63,698 nt of DNA, from IMG/VR virus record IMGVR_UViG_3300043783_000152, positions 1-63,698 of that record. One strand, 5' to 3'. The translations under genes were made by a program, and so were the position numbers. Under the pieces are notes generated by a model. That model had not been told where the DNA came from and did no database searches. It saw nothing but the letters and a program-made list of their open reading frames with translations. This document shows positions 1 through 8,900 of the stretch, in pieces. How positions within the stretch are numbered: the first letter of the stretch is position 1; every line of letters begins with the position of its first letter. Origin of the DNA: a virus.

Positions 1-342
1 ACCCTTGGCATTTAAATTTTATGACATCGGCCGCCGAAGCGTTCGCGGAACGGATGGTGAAGGTTACACTGGTTGTCGATTCAGTTCCAGTCTGATCGAA
101 GATCGAGGTGGGCGTAGTCAGGTCATGGGCATCGCAGGCCCAGCCGGTCGGCGCAGTCGGCATGGCGAGGATGACCGTCGTCGTTGTAGCACAGTTCCCG
201 GCCGGGACGGCGAATTTACCAGCTGTCGATCCGCCCGTCTGGGTGCCGGCAACGACGACGCAGCTGCCGGTGAGCGTCGGAACCGGCCCGTTGGCGATAA
301 GTTGGCCCGTGAAGACGTTCTGACCGGAAAACGCGTTATTGC
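1..342. repeat. Terminal overlap, left copy
   Basis: Matches 63357-63698 base for base except at six positions (116, 203, 229, 269, 286, 299). It lies inside the 3' part of the tailspike gene. Read as the closure of a circular or circularly permuted genome assembled from two variants. Four differences are silent third-position changes in the tailspike frame. Confidence 0.95.
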
Positions 343-1942
343 CGTTGAGCAGGGGCACGGTGGCACCAGAAGTCCCCGTGTTGGCGGGGCAGGCGGTACC
401 AGCGGTCGAGAGATCGGTACACTGAAGCTGGCCGACTGTGACTGCGCCGCCGGTCGAAACCTGCTTGAGAACCTGGGATGTGCCGCCGGTCGCGGAGAGG
501 TTAGCGTTCGTCCCGCCTTGAGCGAGACCGAGAAGCGTGTCGACGCTTGCCGGAGAATTGCCGCGGCCGGTGAAGGTGCCGGAGTTGCTGACGGTGCCGG
601 ACGTGTTCGAGAGAAACTCAACTCCGGTCAGGTTCGCCACGCCGGTATTGACAAGCCCGTAGGTACCGTTGCTGCCGAGCTTGCCGCCAACCATGTTCAG
701 CATGGTCGTCGCAGCGTTGGTTACTCCGGCCGCGGCGCAAGCATTAGCCGTGACACCGGTCAGGACCGCTTCGGTGTTGTTCGCCGTGAACTGGATGCAG
801 GAATTGGTGCCTGACAGTTCAGTGAAAAGTCCGGTGAGCTGGTGCTGCCCGCCGTAGGTGTCGAAATATCCTTCGACATCGCCGTCGGTGCCCCAGAAGC
901 CGCCGACGATTCTCACCCCGGTTATGGAAACCGTACTATTTCCAAGAAAGGCTGCGCCCTTGCCGACGTTGGCAAAACAGAACGTGTTTGTCCACGTTCC
1001 CATTGTGACGGATATGCCGGAATTCGGTGCCGTCACCGTGACGCAGCGTCCGCCGTTGTTCGCGCTCAGAACTGTGTCGACGTACCACTGGAATTCATTA
1101 TTGATAGTGGTGTATTTGATCGTCCAGCCGTCGCTGATATTGTTGTGGATATACGAATGCCGGAAAATGCCGTAGCCGGTGCTGGATAGGCAGACGCCGA
1201 CGTATTGCTGTTGTACCTCGATGTCGACTAATTGAGGAAGATCGACATAACCGAGGTAGTCGATACCGCAGCCTGCGGACGCGGTCGCCGAGCGCTTCAA
1301 GCCGAGATCGCGGATGATGAGGCCGGGGACGGCCGCCGTCATCTGAATGATGTCGGCCGTGGTCGAGGAACTCGTTAGGAACGACGCTTCGGGGCCGGCT
1401 CCCGCCAAGACCTGATAAGCGAGATTGCCGACCGTGATGGTCGACACCTTGCACCCGGAGCCGCTCGCCGGGATCAGGACGTATTTGTAGGTGTTCAGGA
1501 CGGTCTGGATGGCGGTCGTGTCGTCGGTCGAGCCATCGCACTTCGCGCCGAAGTTCATCACGTTGGCGGGCGCGGCACCGAAATTCTGGACGAAGGCGGT
1601 GGTGGCGACGTTTGTCGTGGAATCGTTCGCCGGTCGCGTCGGCGCCGTGGCACCTCCGTTCAGATTTTGCAGTCCGACCCAATTGTTGGTCCCGGTCGCC
1701 GAGAACCCGCAATCGATGACCGAGATGCTTGTGCCGGTCGCGCTGGCGCACAGCATGTCGTTGATGACGAAGCTGCCGAGAAGGCCCACGCCGCCTGACG
1801 GGGCGCCGCTGTCACCAACTACGCCGTTGGTGATCCAATTAACGCCGTGACCAGGGGTTACAAAACCTGACTGCACAACCGGTTGTTGTGCTGACGCCGG
1901 AGAAGCACCAAGAGCGAACAGGAGTGCGAGAATTTTTTTCAT
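1..1942 (-). CDS. Tailspike-like protein, pectate-lyase fold, with signal peptide; 3' end crosses the contig join
   Basis: The frame opens at ATG 1942 and stays open to base 1. The missing end is at the other edge of the window (stop 63352-63354), giving 648 residues on the circle. Residues 1-18 (MKKILALLFALGASPASA) look like a Sec signal peptide. Near residue 40 is the phage-tail motif GxGVNWxxxGVVGD; near 101-118 the tail-fibre motif PTRPANDSTTNVATTAF; at 130-146 NFGAKCDGSTDDTTAIQ, the entry motif of pectate-lyase-superfamily beta-helices used by tailspikes to bind or cut surface glycans. No catalytic residues were identified. Last gene of the minus-strand virion operon; a terminator follows the stop. 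A signal peptide on a tailspike is unusual. Confidence 0.88.
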   Translation of the reverse strand, partial: MKKILALLFALGASPASAQQPVVQSGFVTPGHGVNWITNGVVGDSGAPSGGVGLLGSFVINDMLCASATGTSISVIDCGFSATGTNNWVGLQNLNGGATAPTRPANDSTTNVATTAFVQNFGAAPANVMNFGAKCDGSTDDTTAIQTVLNTYKYVLIPASGSGCKVSTITVGNLAYQVLAGAGPEASFLTSSSTTADIIQMTAAVPGLIIRDLGLKRSATASAGCGIDYLGYVDLPQLVDIEVQQQYVGVCLSSTGYGIFRHSYIHNNISDGWTIKYTTINNEFQWYVDTVLSANNGGRCVTVTAPNSGISVTMGTWTNTFCFANVGKGAAFLGNSTVSITGVRIVGGFWGTDGDVEGYFDTYGGQHQLTGLFTELSGTNSCIQFTANNTEAVLTGVTANACAAAGVTNAATTMLNMVGGKLGSNGTYGLVNTGVANLTGVEFLSNTSGTVSNSGTFTGRGNSPASVDTLLGLAQGGTNANLSATGGTSQVLKQVSTGGAVTVGQLQCTDLSTAGTACPANTGTSGATVPLLNGNNAFSGQNVFTGQLIANGPVPTLTGSCVVVAGTQTGGSTAGKFAVPAGNCATTTTVILAMPTAPTGWACDAHDLTTPTSIFDQTGTESTTSVTFTIRSANASAADVIKFKCQG

Positions 1943-1946
1943 GCGC

Positions 1947-2432
1947 TCAACTCAAATTATCAATTACGAAGTAGATGTCCGCAGTCGCTGCCGCACCTTG
2001 AGCAACCGAAAGCGAAAACCAGATCGCAAGGAGGCCGCCGATCGCCCCGAGATTCGTCGCTGAGAACCGTGTACCGGATCCAAATGCCGCCAGCGTGGCA
2101 GTCATCAGCCCGGCCGACGTCGTCAGCGCCGAGTACGCCTGCGAGTTCGCCACGATCGGCGTGCCGCCCTTGGAGGCGGCCGGGTAGAACCCGCCTTGCG
2201 CTGTCGTCAGGCTGATCGAGGTGTTGGTAATGATGATATTGGCGATCCGGAAGGCGGTGATGTATTGCGGGATTGCGATCGGCTGATCGGCAGTCGTATT
2301 GAAATTTAGCCCGCGGCCAGAGACGATAAGTCGTCCTGTTGGCATTGCCCCACCATCTCCGATCACACCGTTCGCCAGCCATTGGGCGATGTGATAGGGA
2401 GTCGGAGCGCCGCTTTGCTGGACCGTAGTCAT
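1947..2432 (-). CDS. Small beta-rich virion protein sharing a motif with the tailspike
   Basis: 161 residues from ATG 2432; an in-frame upstream ATG would only lengthen it into the preceding gene. The N-terminus contains HIAQWLANGVIGDGG, which parallels the GHGVNWITNGVVGDSG segment of the adjacent tailspike, so the two probably share an attachment or assembly element. The rest is rich in Ser, Thr, Ala and Gly and ends in alternating hydrophobic strands, as in decoration or fibre proteins. The stop lies 4 bp before the tailspike start. No signal peptide. Function not recognised beyond virion or tail association. Confidence 0.75.
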   Translation of the reverse strand: MTTVQQSGAPTPYHIAQWLANGVIGDGGAMPTGRLIVSGRGLNFNTTADQPIAIPQYITAFRIANIIITNTSISLTTAQGGFYPAASKGGTPIVANSQAYSALTTSAGLMTATLAAFGSGTRFSATNLGAIGGLLAIWFSLSVAQGAAATADIYFVIDNLS

Positions 2433-2433
2433 T

Positions 2434-2682
2434 TTATCTTTCTTTCGGAATCTTCGCCTCTGCTTCGGCAAGCTTCTTTTTCAAGTCGTCGCGTTCCTTC
2501 TTTAGCCCATCAATTTCGGCGAAGAACTGCGTCGCGTAGGCCGATGCCTTCTCGCTGTCGTCGAGGAAGCGGGCGCGCTGCTGCTGGCAAACGCCGAGCT
2601 GGACGGCCGGGTCGAGCGGCGGGAGTTGCTGGGCCAGGGCTGGCGTGTCGAGACAGAGGAAGATCAGGATACGGCTCAGCAT
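2434..2682 (-). CDS. Small secreted-type coiled-coil protein of the tail module
   Basis: 82 residues. Residues 1-17 form a short hydrophobic leader ending ALA before QQLPPL, consistent with Sec cleavage. From residue 43 the chain is charged and heptad-like, rich in Lys and Glu, predicting a coiled coil. The start overlaps the stop of the preceding beta-helix gene, so the two are coupled. It could be a periplasmic accessory, a spanin-like factor or an appendage adaptor. No family recognised. Confidence 0.7.
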   Translation of the reverse strand: MLSRILIFLCLDTPALAQQLPPLDPAVQLGVCQQQRARFLDDSEKASAYATQFFAEIDGLKKERDDLKKKLAEAEAKIPKER

Positions 2683-3974
2683 TGGGTGATGATCCCATTT
2701 TTAACGGCCAGCGATTGTCCGGCGCAAGCTGCAACGCCACCGCTAATCGCATTCGGTATTGAAAACGTGTCGGCCTGTGAATCCGTGACCGTGTTCGCGA
2801 ACAGTGTCCAATTCACTCCGTTTCCGCCTCCGCCCGTGAACGGCTGGCTTTGCGCCGCGGCGGGATTCCAAAAGATGACATTGCCGAAAGCGATGGCGTT
2901 GCCACCGGGTGCGCTGGGTTCGAGATCGATAAAGGGCGTCGATCCGGCCGGCCCCGGCTCGATCAAGTTATTGCTGAAAGTAAATCCGCCGCGTTCGCCG
3001 AAGATGACGGCCCTCTGATCTGCGTTGATCGAATCCGCCGACCAGCGCACTCCATCAACCTTGATGGGCCAGCCTGTGCCGGTTGCCGACGTTTGGAGCA
3101 GGCGTCCTGATCCCTCGAAGTCGCCGCCTATGATATTGATCGTATCGTCGGGTGCGCCAAGATAGAAATCGACAGCATTATTTCCGCCGAGCATGTTGAT
3201 GGCGGCGAACGATCCGCTCGCGGCTCCCAGCGCCGTCGTCACGCAATACTGGCTTACGCCTTTCGCGCCCACGCATTCCGAATGGACAAACAGGTGGGAT
3301 TTCGATTGCGAGTTCTCGATGCTGTATGCGGCCGTGGTGTAGTTGCTGACGACGACGCGCTCGACCAGCGACTCGTCGTTGTTGCCGCCAACTCCGTACC
3401 AGCGCATGCCGATTCCGAGGCCGCCCGGCCGATTGGAATAGATGATAAGGTCGCGGAATACGTTGTTGGTCGTCGTTCCGCTTGACCCAGGAGACTGGCC
3501 GATGCCGCTTGCAAGCGGCGCGGGCGTATCACTCCATATAGAAAAATGCTCAAAGTCTACATTGCGACTGCCAGTCAGTTGAAACATCGCGTCGGTCGCA
3601 TTGCCGGCCCACATGAAGCGTGTTCCGGTCGTCCCGAAGTCCTCTCCGCATCCAAGCCATTTGACCGTGTTCGCGTTGAGGAGGATTTGCCCCGTTACCA
3701 CGTACTGTCCGCACGGGCCGAGGATCGTCGTTCCGCTCTGCGTGATGGTCATTGCGGGAATGGTGCCGGACGGCGGCATGTCGCGCGCGTCGCATATGCC
3801 TCCTACCGATGGCAGCGCAGCCAAACATGCCGCGATCTGGTCGCCTATGGTGTTCCCTTGAAATGCCGAAACAACCAACGGAGGATACGCGCAATAGGCG
3901 TAATTCCATGCCTGCTGACAAGTAAGTGCGTACCCGCAAACGGTTGACAACAGCAGGGCTACGAGTGATTTCAT
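2676..3974 (-). CDS. Beta-helix-like tail protein with signal peptide
   Basis: 432 residues. The ATG at 3974 is preceded by GGAGG and overlaps the upstream stop (ATGA), fixing the start. Residues 1-16 are a hydrophobic leader (MKSLVALLLSTVCGYA). The body has the regular beta-strand and turn pattern, Asn/Gly/Ser rich with repeated GGxxxVxF-like turns, expected of a right-handed parallel beta-helix tailspike. About eight cysteines, mostly in the first 120 residues, suggest disulfides formed outside the cytoplasm, in keeping with the leader. Possibly a second receptor-binding or depolymerase spike; catalytic residues not assigned. Confidence 0.75.
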   Translation of the reverse strand: MKSLVALLLSTVCGYALTCQQAWNYAYCAYPPLVVSAFQGNTIGDQIAACLAALPSVGGICDARDMPPSGTIPAMTITQSGTTILGPCGQYVVTGQILLNANTVKWLGCGEDFGTTGTRFMWAGNATDAMFQLTGSRNVDFEHFSIWSDTPAPLASGIGQSPGSSGTTTNNVFRDLIIYSNRPGGLGIGMRWYGVGGNNDESLVERVVVSNYTTAAYSIENSQSKSHLFVHSECVGAKGVSQYCVTTALGAASGSFAAINMLGGNNAVDFYLGAPDDTINIIGGDFEGSGRLLQTSATGTGWPIKVDGVRWSADSINADQRAVIFGERGGFTFSNNLIEPGPAGSTPFIDLEPSAPGGNAIAFGNVIFWNPAAAQSQPFTGGGGNGVNWTLFANTVTDSQADTFSIPNAISGGVAACAGQSLAVKNGIITQC

Positions 3975-5179
3975 CGGGCCTCCAGGGCGTCGACCCTGGC
4001 CTTGAGAGACCGAATAGCCCCTGCCGAAAAAGCCCACAGTTCATTGTATTTTACCGCATGAGGCGTCGTGCCATCAGCCTCGAACGTAATGAGGTCCGGA
4101 TCGATCTCGCGCACCTGTTCGGCGGTAAAGCCGAAATGGATATCAGCGCCGCCATCGCCCTCACCCGGTCGATAGCGGTATGAGCGTGGCTTGAGGCCAG
4201 CCATCACGCCAAGAGCTGCCGCGTCGGGAATGTCCGTCAAATCAGTCTTGAACCGCGCCGAGGATGCTGCGCAGCCGGTCGACCATACCTGGACAGTGAG
4301 AGCAGTATTCGTGCCGGGAGTGTTGCAGACGGTGTTCGTGCCGGTAGCGGCACTCAAAGTGGCATTGATCACGCCCACATAAAGCGCCCCCCCGGACCCG
4401 CAACCCGTTCCCGAACCTATTTCCACGATACCGGCACTTTGCCTGCACATGGTCGTATCGACTGCGGCCGCGCCCGCCGTGCCGCTGGAGATGAAAAACC
4501 CGCCTCCAGAAGATACAACCAAATTAGCGCCGCCAAGGGCGAAAAAGCCTCCAGTGCTGAAACGGTAGGTTTGAGACCCGCCTGGCGCAAAATCTATAAT
4601 GGTGGTGGAACTAGCATAAATGCCGTTGGTTGTCGACCCGATTGCAACACTTGGCGTAAGCGCGGCGCCAGAAGGCAGTATTATTGGTCCCCCAAATGTC
4701 ACAGCTCCAGTTGCGCCGGATACCTTCGTGAGTCCCGCATCCGATCCAAGCACCCCGCCATTGTTGAACAGCACCTGCGTCGTCGCCCCGCCCGTGATCG
4801 CCGTGGTGCCGATGACTAGAGAGGTCAGATACCCCGGTATCGTCAGCCCGCTCGGCAGCGTCGTCGAAATAGAGGGAACGCCTCCCGCAGAGGTAACTAG
4901 GACTCCAGAATTAGCAGTGGCAAGTTCCTGCACCAGCGTGCCATCGGTATAAAGTAAGTTATTGGCAGTACAGGAAGTGCACGTCGTCGTACCAGGGGTA
5001 ATACCGCCGCCCCCACCGCCCCCCGTTGTCGGCAACGGATTGGCCGCTGAGACTGGGATGCAACTGTTACCCGAGGGGACGCAAGGAAGAACGATCTGCT
5101 GCGCCTGCGCCACTCCTCGGTCAAAAGGATGCGCCAAAAGGCTTGCGGCCAGCAGAGCTAATCCGAGCAGGATACGCAT
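3971..5179 (-). CDS. Tail fibre with C-terminal peptidase S74 (intramolecular chaperone) domain and signal peptide
   Basis: 402 residues. ATG 5179 has GAGG 8 bp upstream. Residues 1-26 look like a signal peptide ending AQA. Then comes a short QQIVLPCVPSGNSC module, a Gly run, and a long low-complexity beta region rich in Thr, Gly and Ser. Residues about 306-402 match peptidase S74: SARFKTD (the S-x-R-x-K element with the cleavage-site Ser and Lys), LKPRSYRY, and GFTAEQVREIDPDL. In known fibres this domain trimerises the protein and then cuts itself off. The stop overlaps the next ATG. A leader on an S74 fibre is atypical. Confidence 0.88.
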   Translation of the reverse strand: MRILLGLALLAASLLAHPFDRGVAQAQQIVLPCVPSGNSCIPVSAANPLPTTGGGGGGGITPGTTTCTSCTANNLLYTDGTLVQELATANSGVLVTSAGGVPSISTTLPSGLTIPGYLTSLVIGTTAITGGATTQVLFNNGGVLGSDAGLTKVSGATGAVTFGGPIILPSGAALTPSVAIGSTTNGIYASSTTIIDFAPGGSQTYRFSTGGFFALGGANLVVSSGGGFFISSGTAGAAAVDTTMCRQSAGIVEIGSGTGCGSGGALYVGVINATLSAATGTNTVCNTPGTNTALTVQVWSTGCAASSARFKTDLTDIPDAAALGVMAGLKPRSYRYRPGEGDGGADIHFGFTAEQVREIDPDLITFEADGTTPHAVKYNELWAFSAGAIRSLKARVDALEAR

Positions 5180-5189
5180 GTCTTTAACC

Positions 5190-5438
5190 TCACTGAATCG
5201 GCAGCGGATGTGTAGCGTCCACCACTTGGCAGAACGGCGAATTAGGAAGCGCATAGCACAGGCGCACTTGCGGCGCCGTCCCGGCCCCGGCACCTCCCGT
5301 CCCTGCTCCGGTTGGCATCTTGTTGGCCGCGGTCGCCACCGTGCAGAACGCGCTGCCGGTGACGTTGAAGCACAGCCGTACCTGCTGCTGGGCGTTCGCC
5401 TGCGAGCAGGCCAGCAGCAATATAATGAGGATTCTCAT
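5190..5438 (-). CDS. Small secreted-type protein with two QVxLC repeats
   Basis: 82 residues. A 16-residue leader (MRILIILLLACSQANA) is followed by two copies of a Cys-containing unit: QVRLCFNVTGSAFCTV and QVRLCYALPNSPFCQV, separated by a Gly/Ala linker. Each copy ends in an Ala-x-x-x-x-Pro segment. The same unit occurs once after the leader of the neighbouring S74 fibre (QIVLPCVPSGNSCIPV). The start overlaps the preceding stop (ATGA). It may be a detached fibre N-terminal domain or an accessory that pairs with it. Family unknown. Confidence 0.72.
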   Translation of the reverse strand: MRILIILLLACSQANAQQQVRLCFNVTGSAFCTVATAANKMPTGAGTGGAGAGTAPQVRLCYALPNSPFCQVVDATHPLPIQ

Positions 5439-5740
5439 TTCCGCCTCACCAGCCAGTTGGCTGCAAGCACGAACGCGGCGAATATCGAGAGTGACACGAT
5501 CTGGGTCGGGTTGGGATCCGGGGTTTTATACCACAACCACCACGTGCCTGTCATGGTCACCAGGGTGAAGAGATTGGCGATGGCAGAGAGCGTGCGCTGA
5601 GACAGCGTCTTCAAGCTCAGCAAGAGGAGATCGAGCCCAGGAGGTGCGGCGTCTTGTCGCTCCTGAGCCCTTGTCGAAGGAGCATCCGTCTCTTCAGGCT
5701 CGTCCTGAATGACTTCCCACTTTCGTGCCGGGTCGACCAT
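5435..5740 (-). CDS. Small membrane protein, two predicted TM segments
   Basis: 101 residues from ATG 5740 with GGAGAA upstream. An acidic, Pro-rich N-terminus (to about residue 35) precedes two hydrophobic stretches, roughly residues 50-70 (through TMTGTWWLWY) and 78-97, joined by a short PDPNPTQ loop. The C-terminus is basic (VRRK). It sits between tail genes and the large internal virion protein. A holin or an inner-membrane partner for injection are both possible; topology alone cannot decide. Confidence 0.7.
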   Translation of the reverse strand: MVDPARKWEVIQDEPEETDAPSTRAQERQDAAPPGLDLLLLSLKTLSQRTLSAIANLFTLVTMTGTWWLWYKTPDPNPTQIVSLSIFAAFVLAANWLVRRK

Positions 5741-5942
5741 CGCGGTTCTCCTGGTTGAATCGATCAAAGTCGAACCCGCCTTCGGCGGGCAAGTCATCCT
5801 TTACTTTAGATTTCAACAGCATCGTATAGTGCGGATTGAGGATTTTCAACGCCTCGCGGCGGTCCTCGGGGGTCGCTCTCGGATCCAGCGCATCTTGGGC
5901 GACGCGTAACGCGAGCTCCTCGATCTTCTCCTTGGCGCTCAT
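5694..5942 (-). CDS. Hypothetical small protein of the virion operon
   Basis: 82 residues, predominantly helical and charged at the N-terminus (MSAKEKIEELALRVAQDALD), with an RATPEDRREALKIL segment in the middle, then a disordered Gly/Arg/Asp-rich tail. The start overlaps the stop of the giant gene upstream (ATGA) and its 3' end overlaps the next start by 47 bp. Not recognised; could be a small structural or chaperone-like factor. Confidence 0.65.
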   Translation of the reverse strand: MSAKEKIEELALRVAQDALDPRATPEDRREALKILNPHYTMLLKSKVKDDLPAEGGFDFDRFNQENRDGRPGTKVGSHSGRA

Positions 5943-8900
5943 TCGTCCCTCAGTCCGTAAATCTTAGAGCCGCCGCGCGGCACCTTGGCCTTGCGCGGCT
6001 CCTCTTTTGCCTCGACCTTCTTCTTGGCTTCGAGCGTTGCTTTGCGCTTCGCGACAGATTCAGCCTTCTTCTTGGCCGCAGCTTCTGCTGCGATTGCTTC
6101 AGCCGTGTTACGCTCCTCGAACGTCTTGACTGTGCCAGCCGTACCGGTCGGTATTTTTCCCCTAGGTACAACTCCCTCGGCGAGTTCGTGTGCATAATGA
6201 CCGAGTCCGAAACCTCCGGCGCCGACAAGTCCCAAGCCGGCGTAAGTTGCGCGATCGCTATAATAATCAACAGCAGATTCGTGTGCCTTGGTTCCGTACG
6301 GTTGCCTTATGTCAATTTCTGCTGGCAACATGCTCATTTCAACTGCAATCGCAGGCGCCCCCAATTGCGTGATCCACGGGTACTTTTCCAGTTTCCCTTC
6401 GCGCTTGGCAAGTTCTGCTGCAGCGGCAGTCAAGCGGTTAACGGCCAGCTGCTGCTCCTCCCGCGTGCCTGTCTTCAGAGCTTGCGCGGCGACCGCGTCG
6501 AGCTTTTCCCAATCCTTCAAGTAGGTATTAAACGCCCACTGCTTGTAAGCCTGCCTGGCGCCAGGGAGGATCGCAGCAGCGGCAATGCCGCCCATGAACA
6601 TGCCCAAATCCGCGTCCGGATGTTTCTCCCGGAAAGGTCGCTCGGCCATACGCTTGTTCTCGGCCGCATTCGCTTTGATCGTCTCTTCCGCTGCGCGCTG
6701 CTCGGCCGCCTTGTGCTCCTCCTCGATCCGCGCCTGTTCTCTTTGCTTGTCTGCCTCGATCTGGGCAAGTTTTGCCTGCAAATCGGCCTGAGTCTGCGCC
6801 GCGGCTTGAGCGGCTTTGGCGTCGCGATCTGCCTTTTCGTCGGCTTCCTTCTTCCGCTGCTCAGCATCCTTGGCCCGGTTCTGCTGTTCCAGCTTGGACT
6901 TCTCCTGCATCATCCGGATGCGTGACTGGTCTTCGGGCGAGAGCTTGGAAGCGCCTTCCGACGTATCCATGAACAGCGATGTCAGGGCGGCGGTGGATGC
7001 AGCTACTGCTTTGGTCAGCATTGGAGCAGCTTGAACCGCGGCGCCAAGCGCTTTTCCTGCGTACGGCATCGCGGACGCGCCGGCCTCTACGGCGGCTTGC
7101 CCGTACTGGCCCTGCGTCAGCGACCGGACAGCGGCACGGCCAGGAATGAGCGCGTCGAACAGCGCGTCGGTGAACGCGCCTTCCTGGCGTCCCTCGGCGG
7201 GCCGGACAGCTTGGCGCTGCCGCTGTGCCGCGACCTCGCGGGCTTGCTGCGCCTGCTGAGCCGGATCGGCGTCAGCCAGGAAATTAGAGGGTTCTTGCGG
7301 CAGAGCGCTCTCGGGTTTCGCCGGTTCATTTGAGGCGTACTGCGCGCCGGGACGAACGGGATCAGGACTCTCATCCGACAGCACCGCGCCGGGCGGCCCC
7401 TGCAACTGTGCGTGCGGTGCTAGTCCGCCTTGAGGTAGCTGGTTACCACCTTCCGAATTTTCCTGGGACGGCGGGAGTCCTTCCGAGCCAGCCTGATACT
7501 GGCTTTCGCCAACCGCCGCCCCAACCGCCGCCCCAACCGCGCCGCCGGCATTCATGGCGCGCTGCACGGCTTCCTTGACGACTTCTCGCGCTTGACTGTC
7601 ACCTTTGAGTCCCTTTTGGACCCACTTCATGAAGGCGACGTTGTTCGAAACCGTGCGGACCAATTTATAATACCCGCCCAGCAAATACCGCCCAGCCGGA
7701 TCGCCGGGGAAGACGCTGAGTGGCCTGGTCACGAATTTAGCAATCCCACCGCCGCCCGCGATCGAAGACCAGGGACGCTCCACCTTGGCAGTTGCCGACA
7801 TGGACAATCCGGCGCCCGCATCAGCGCCCTTGGACGACATAAGATAGGTCATCTCCTTAGCAAGCCGGTGCATGTCCCCCAACGTCGTGCCGGGGAACAT
7901 GATATTTTGCACCTCGGGCGATACCTTCGCCAACCGCGAACCTGGCTCCAGCGTCCCCTGCAGTAGCCGTTGCGCCCACACTTGCCGAAGCATGTTGAAC
8001 TCGGGCGACTTCGGATCGAACCGCCCTGCAGTGGCGAGCAGCAAGTCTTCGTTGTTGAGAATCTTGTTGACCGCTTCAGTCGCGCCGGTCGTCGGATCGT
8101 AGAGGAATCCCAGCGGGTCATTCTTCCGCTCAGCGCGCATTTTTCCCGCTTTTTGCGCGTGTTCTCGCTCGATCCGCTTCATTTCGGTGTTGAGGGTGCG
8201 CAGCGGATCGGCTCTAGCCGCCTCCCTGGCGGCGTCGGCCGCCGCCTGCGCCTGCCCAATAATATCCGTCATCCGGTCACCAGGGCGCGCTGTCAGGGGC
8301 AACCGCCCTTCCAGCATGGCCACGTCCTGCGCCTGCCGTAGAAGCCGTTGCGTGATGTCGCGCCCGTGCACGGCATCAAGCACGCCGGAACGGTGCCGGT
8401 CCAGGACTTGCCGAGTGAACGCACGACCATCAATCTCGCCTTCGACCAGTCCGCGGCTGGAGTTTAGAATTTGCTGCAGATCCGCTGCTTGCACGCCGGC
8501 CCATAAATTGGGGCCGACCATCTCGCGAATCCGGTTGGTCAGGTCAGTATGCCCTTCCTTGACCACGGTATCGAACAGCCGCTGCGGATCGGCAGGTTCG
8601 CCGGATTCGAGCCCGCGCATGACTGCCTTGATCTGGGTGGCTTCGAAGATCGGCATGTTCTCGCGATAGAAGGCATCGGCGCGATCGAGTTGCCGCGCTG
8701 CCGCCTGCAATTCTGGGACAGCGTGAGGATCGTGAAGCGCCTCGTCGACGCGTCGAGCGAAAAACTTGTAGGTGCCATTCTTGATGTCGGAATTAAGCCG
8801 GTAAAAGTCAGCGTTTGAGCGTATCTGCGAGCGCAAATTATGGAGTTGCCCGAATGTTGGAGCCGATGGTTCGCGAATAACCGCGCCTGTTTGGGGGTCA

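Noticed and set aside
1-342. Direct terminal repeat as a physical genome end (T7-like)
   Set aside because: The stretch lies inside a coding gene that is intact only if the ends are joined, and the copies differ at six sites; circular closure across variants explains it better.
5-814. Long plus-strand open frame over the tailspike end
   Set aside because: It is the reverse complement of a coherent minus-strand tailspike frame with a signal peptide and a recognised motif; its own sequence is Arg/Gly rich with no domain.
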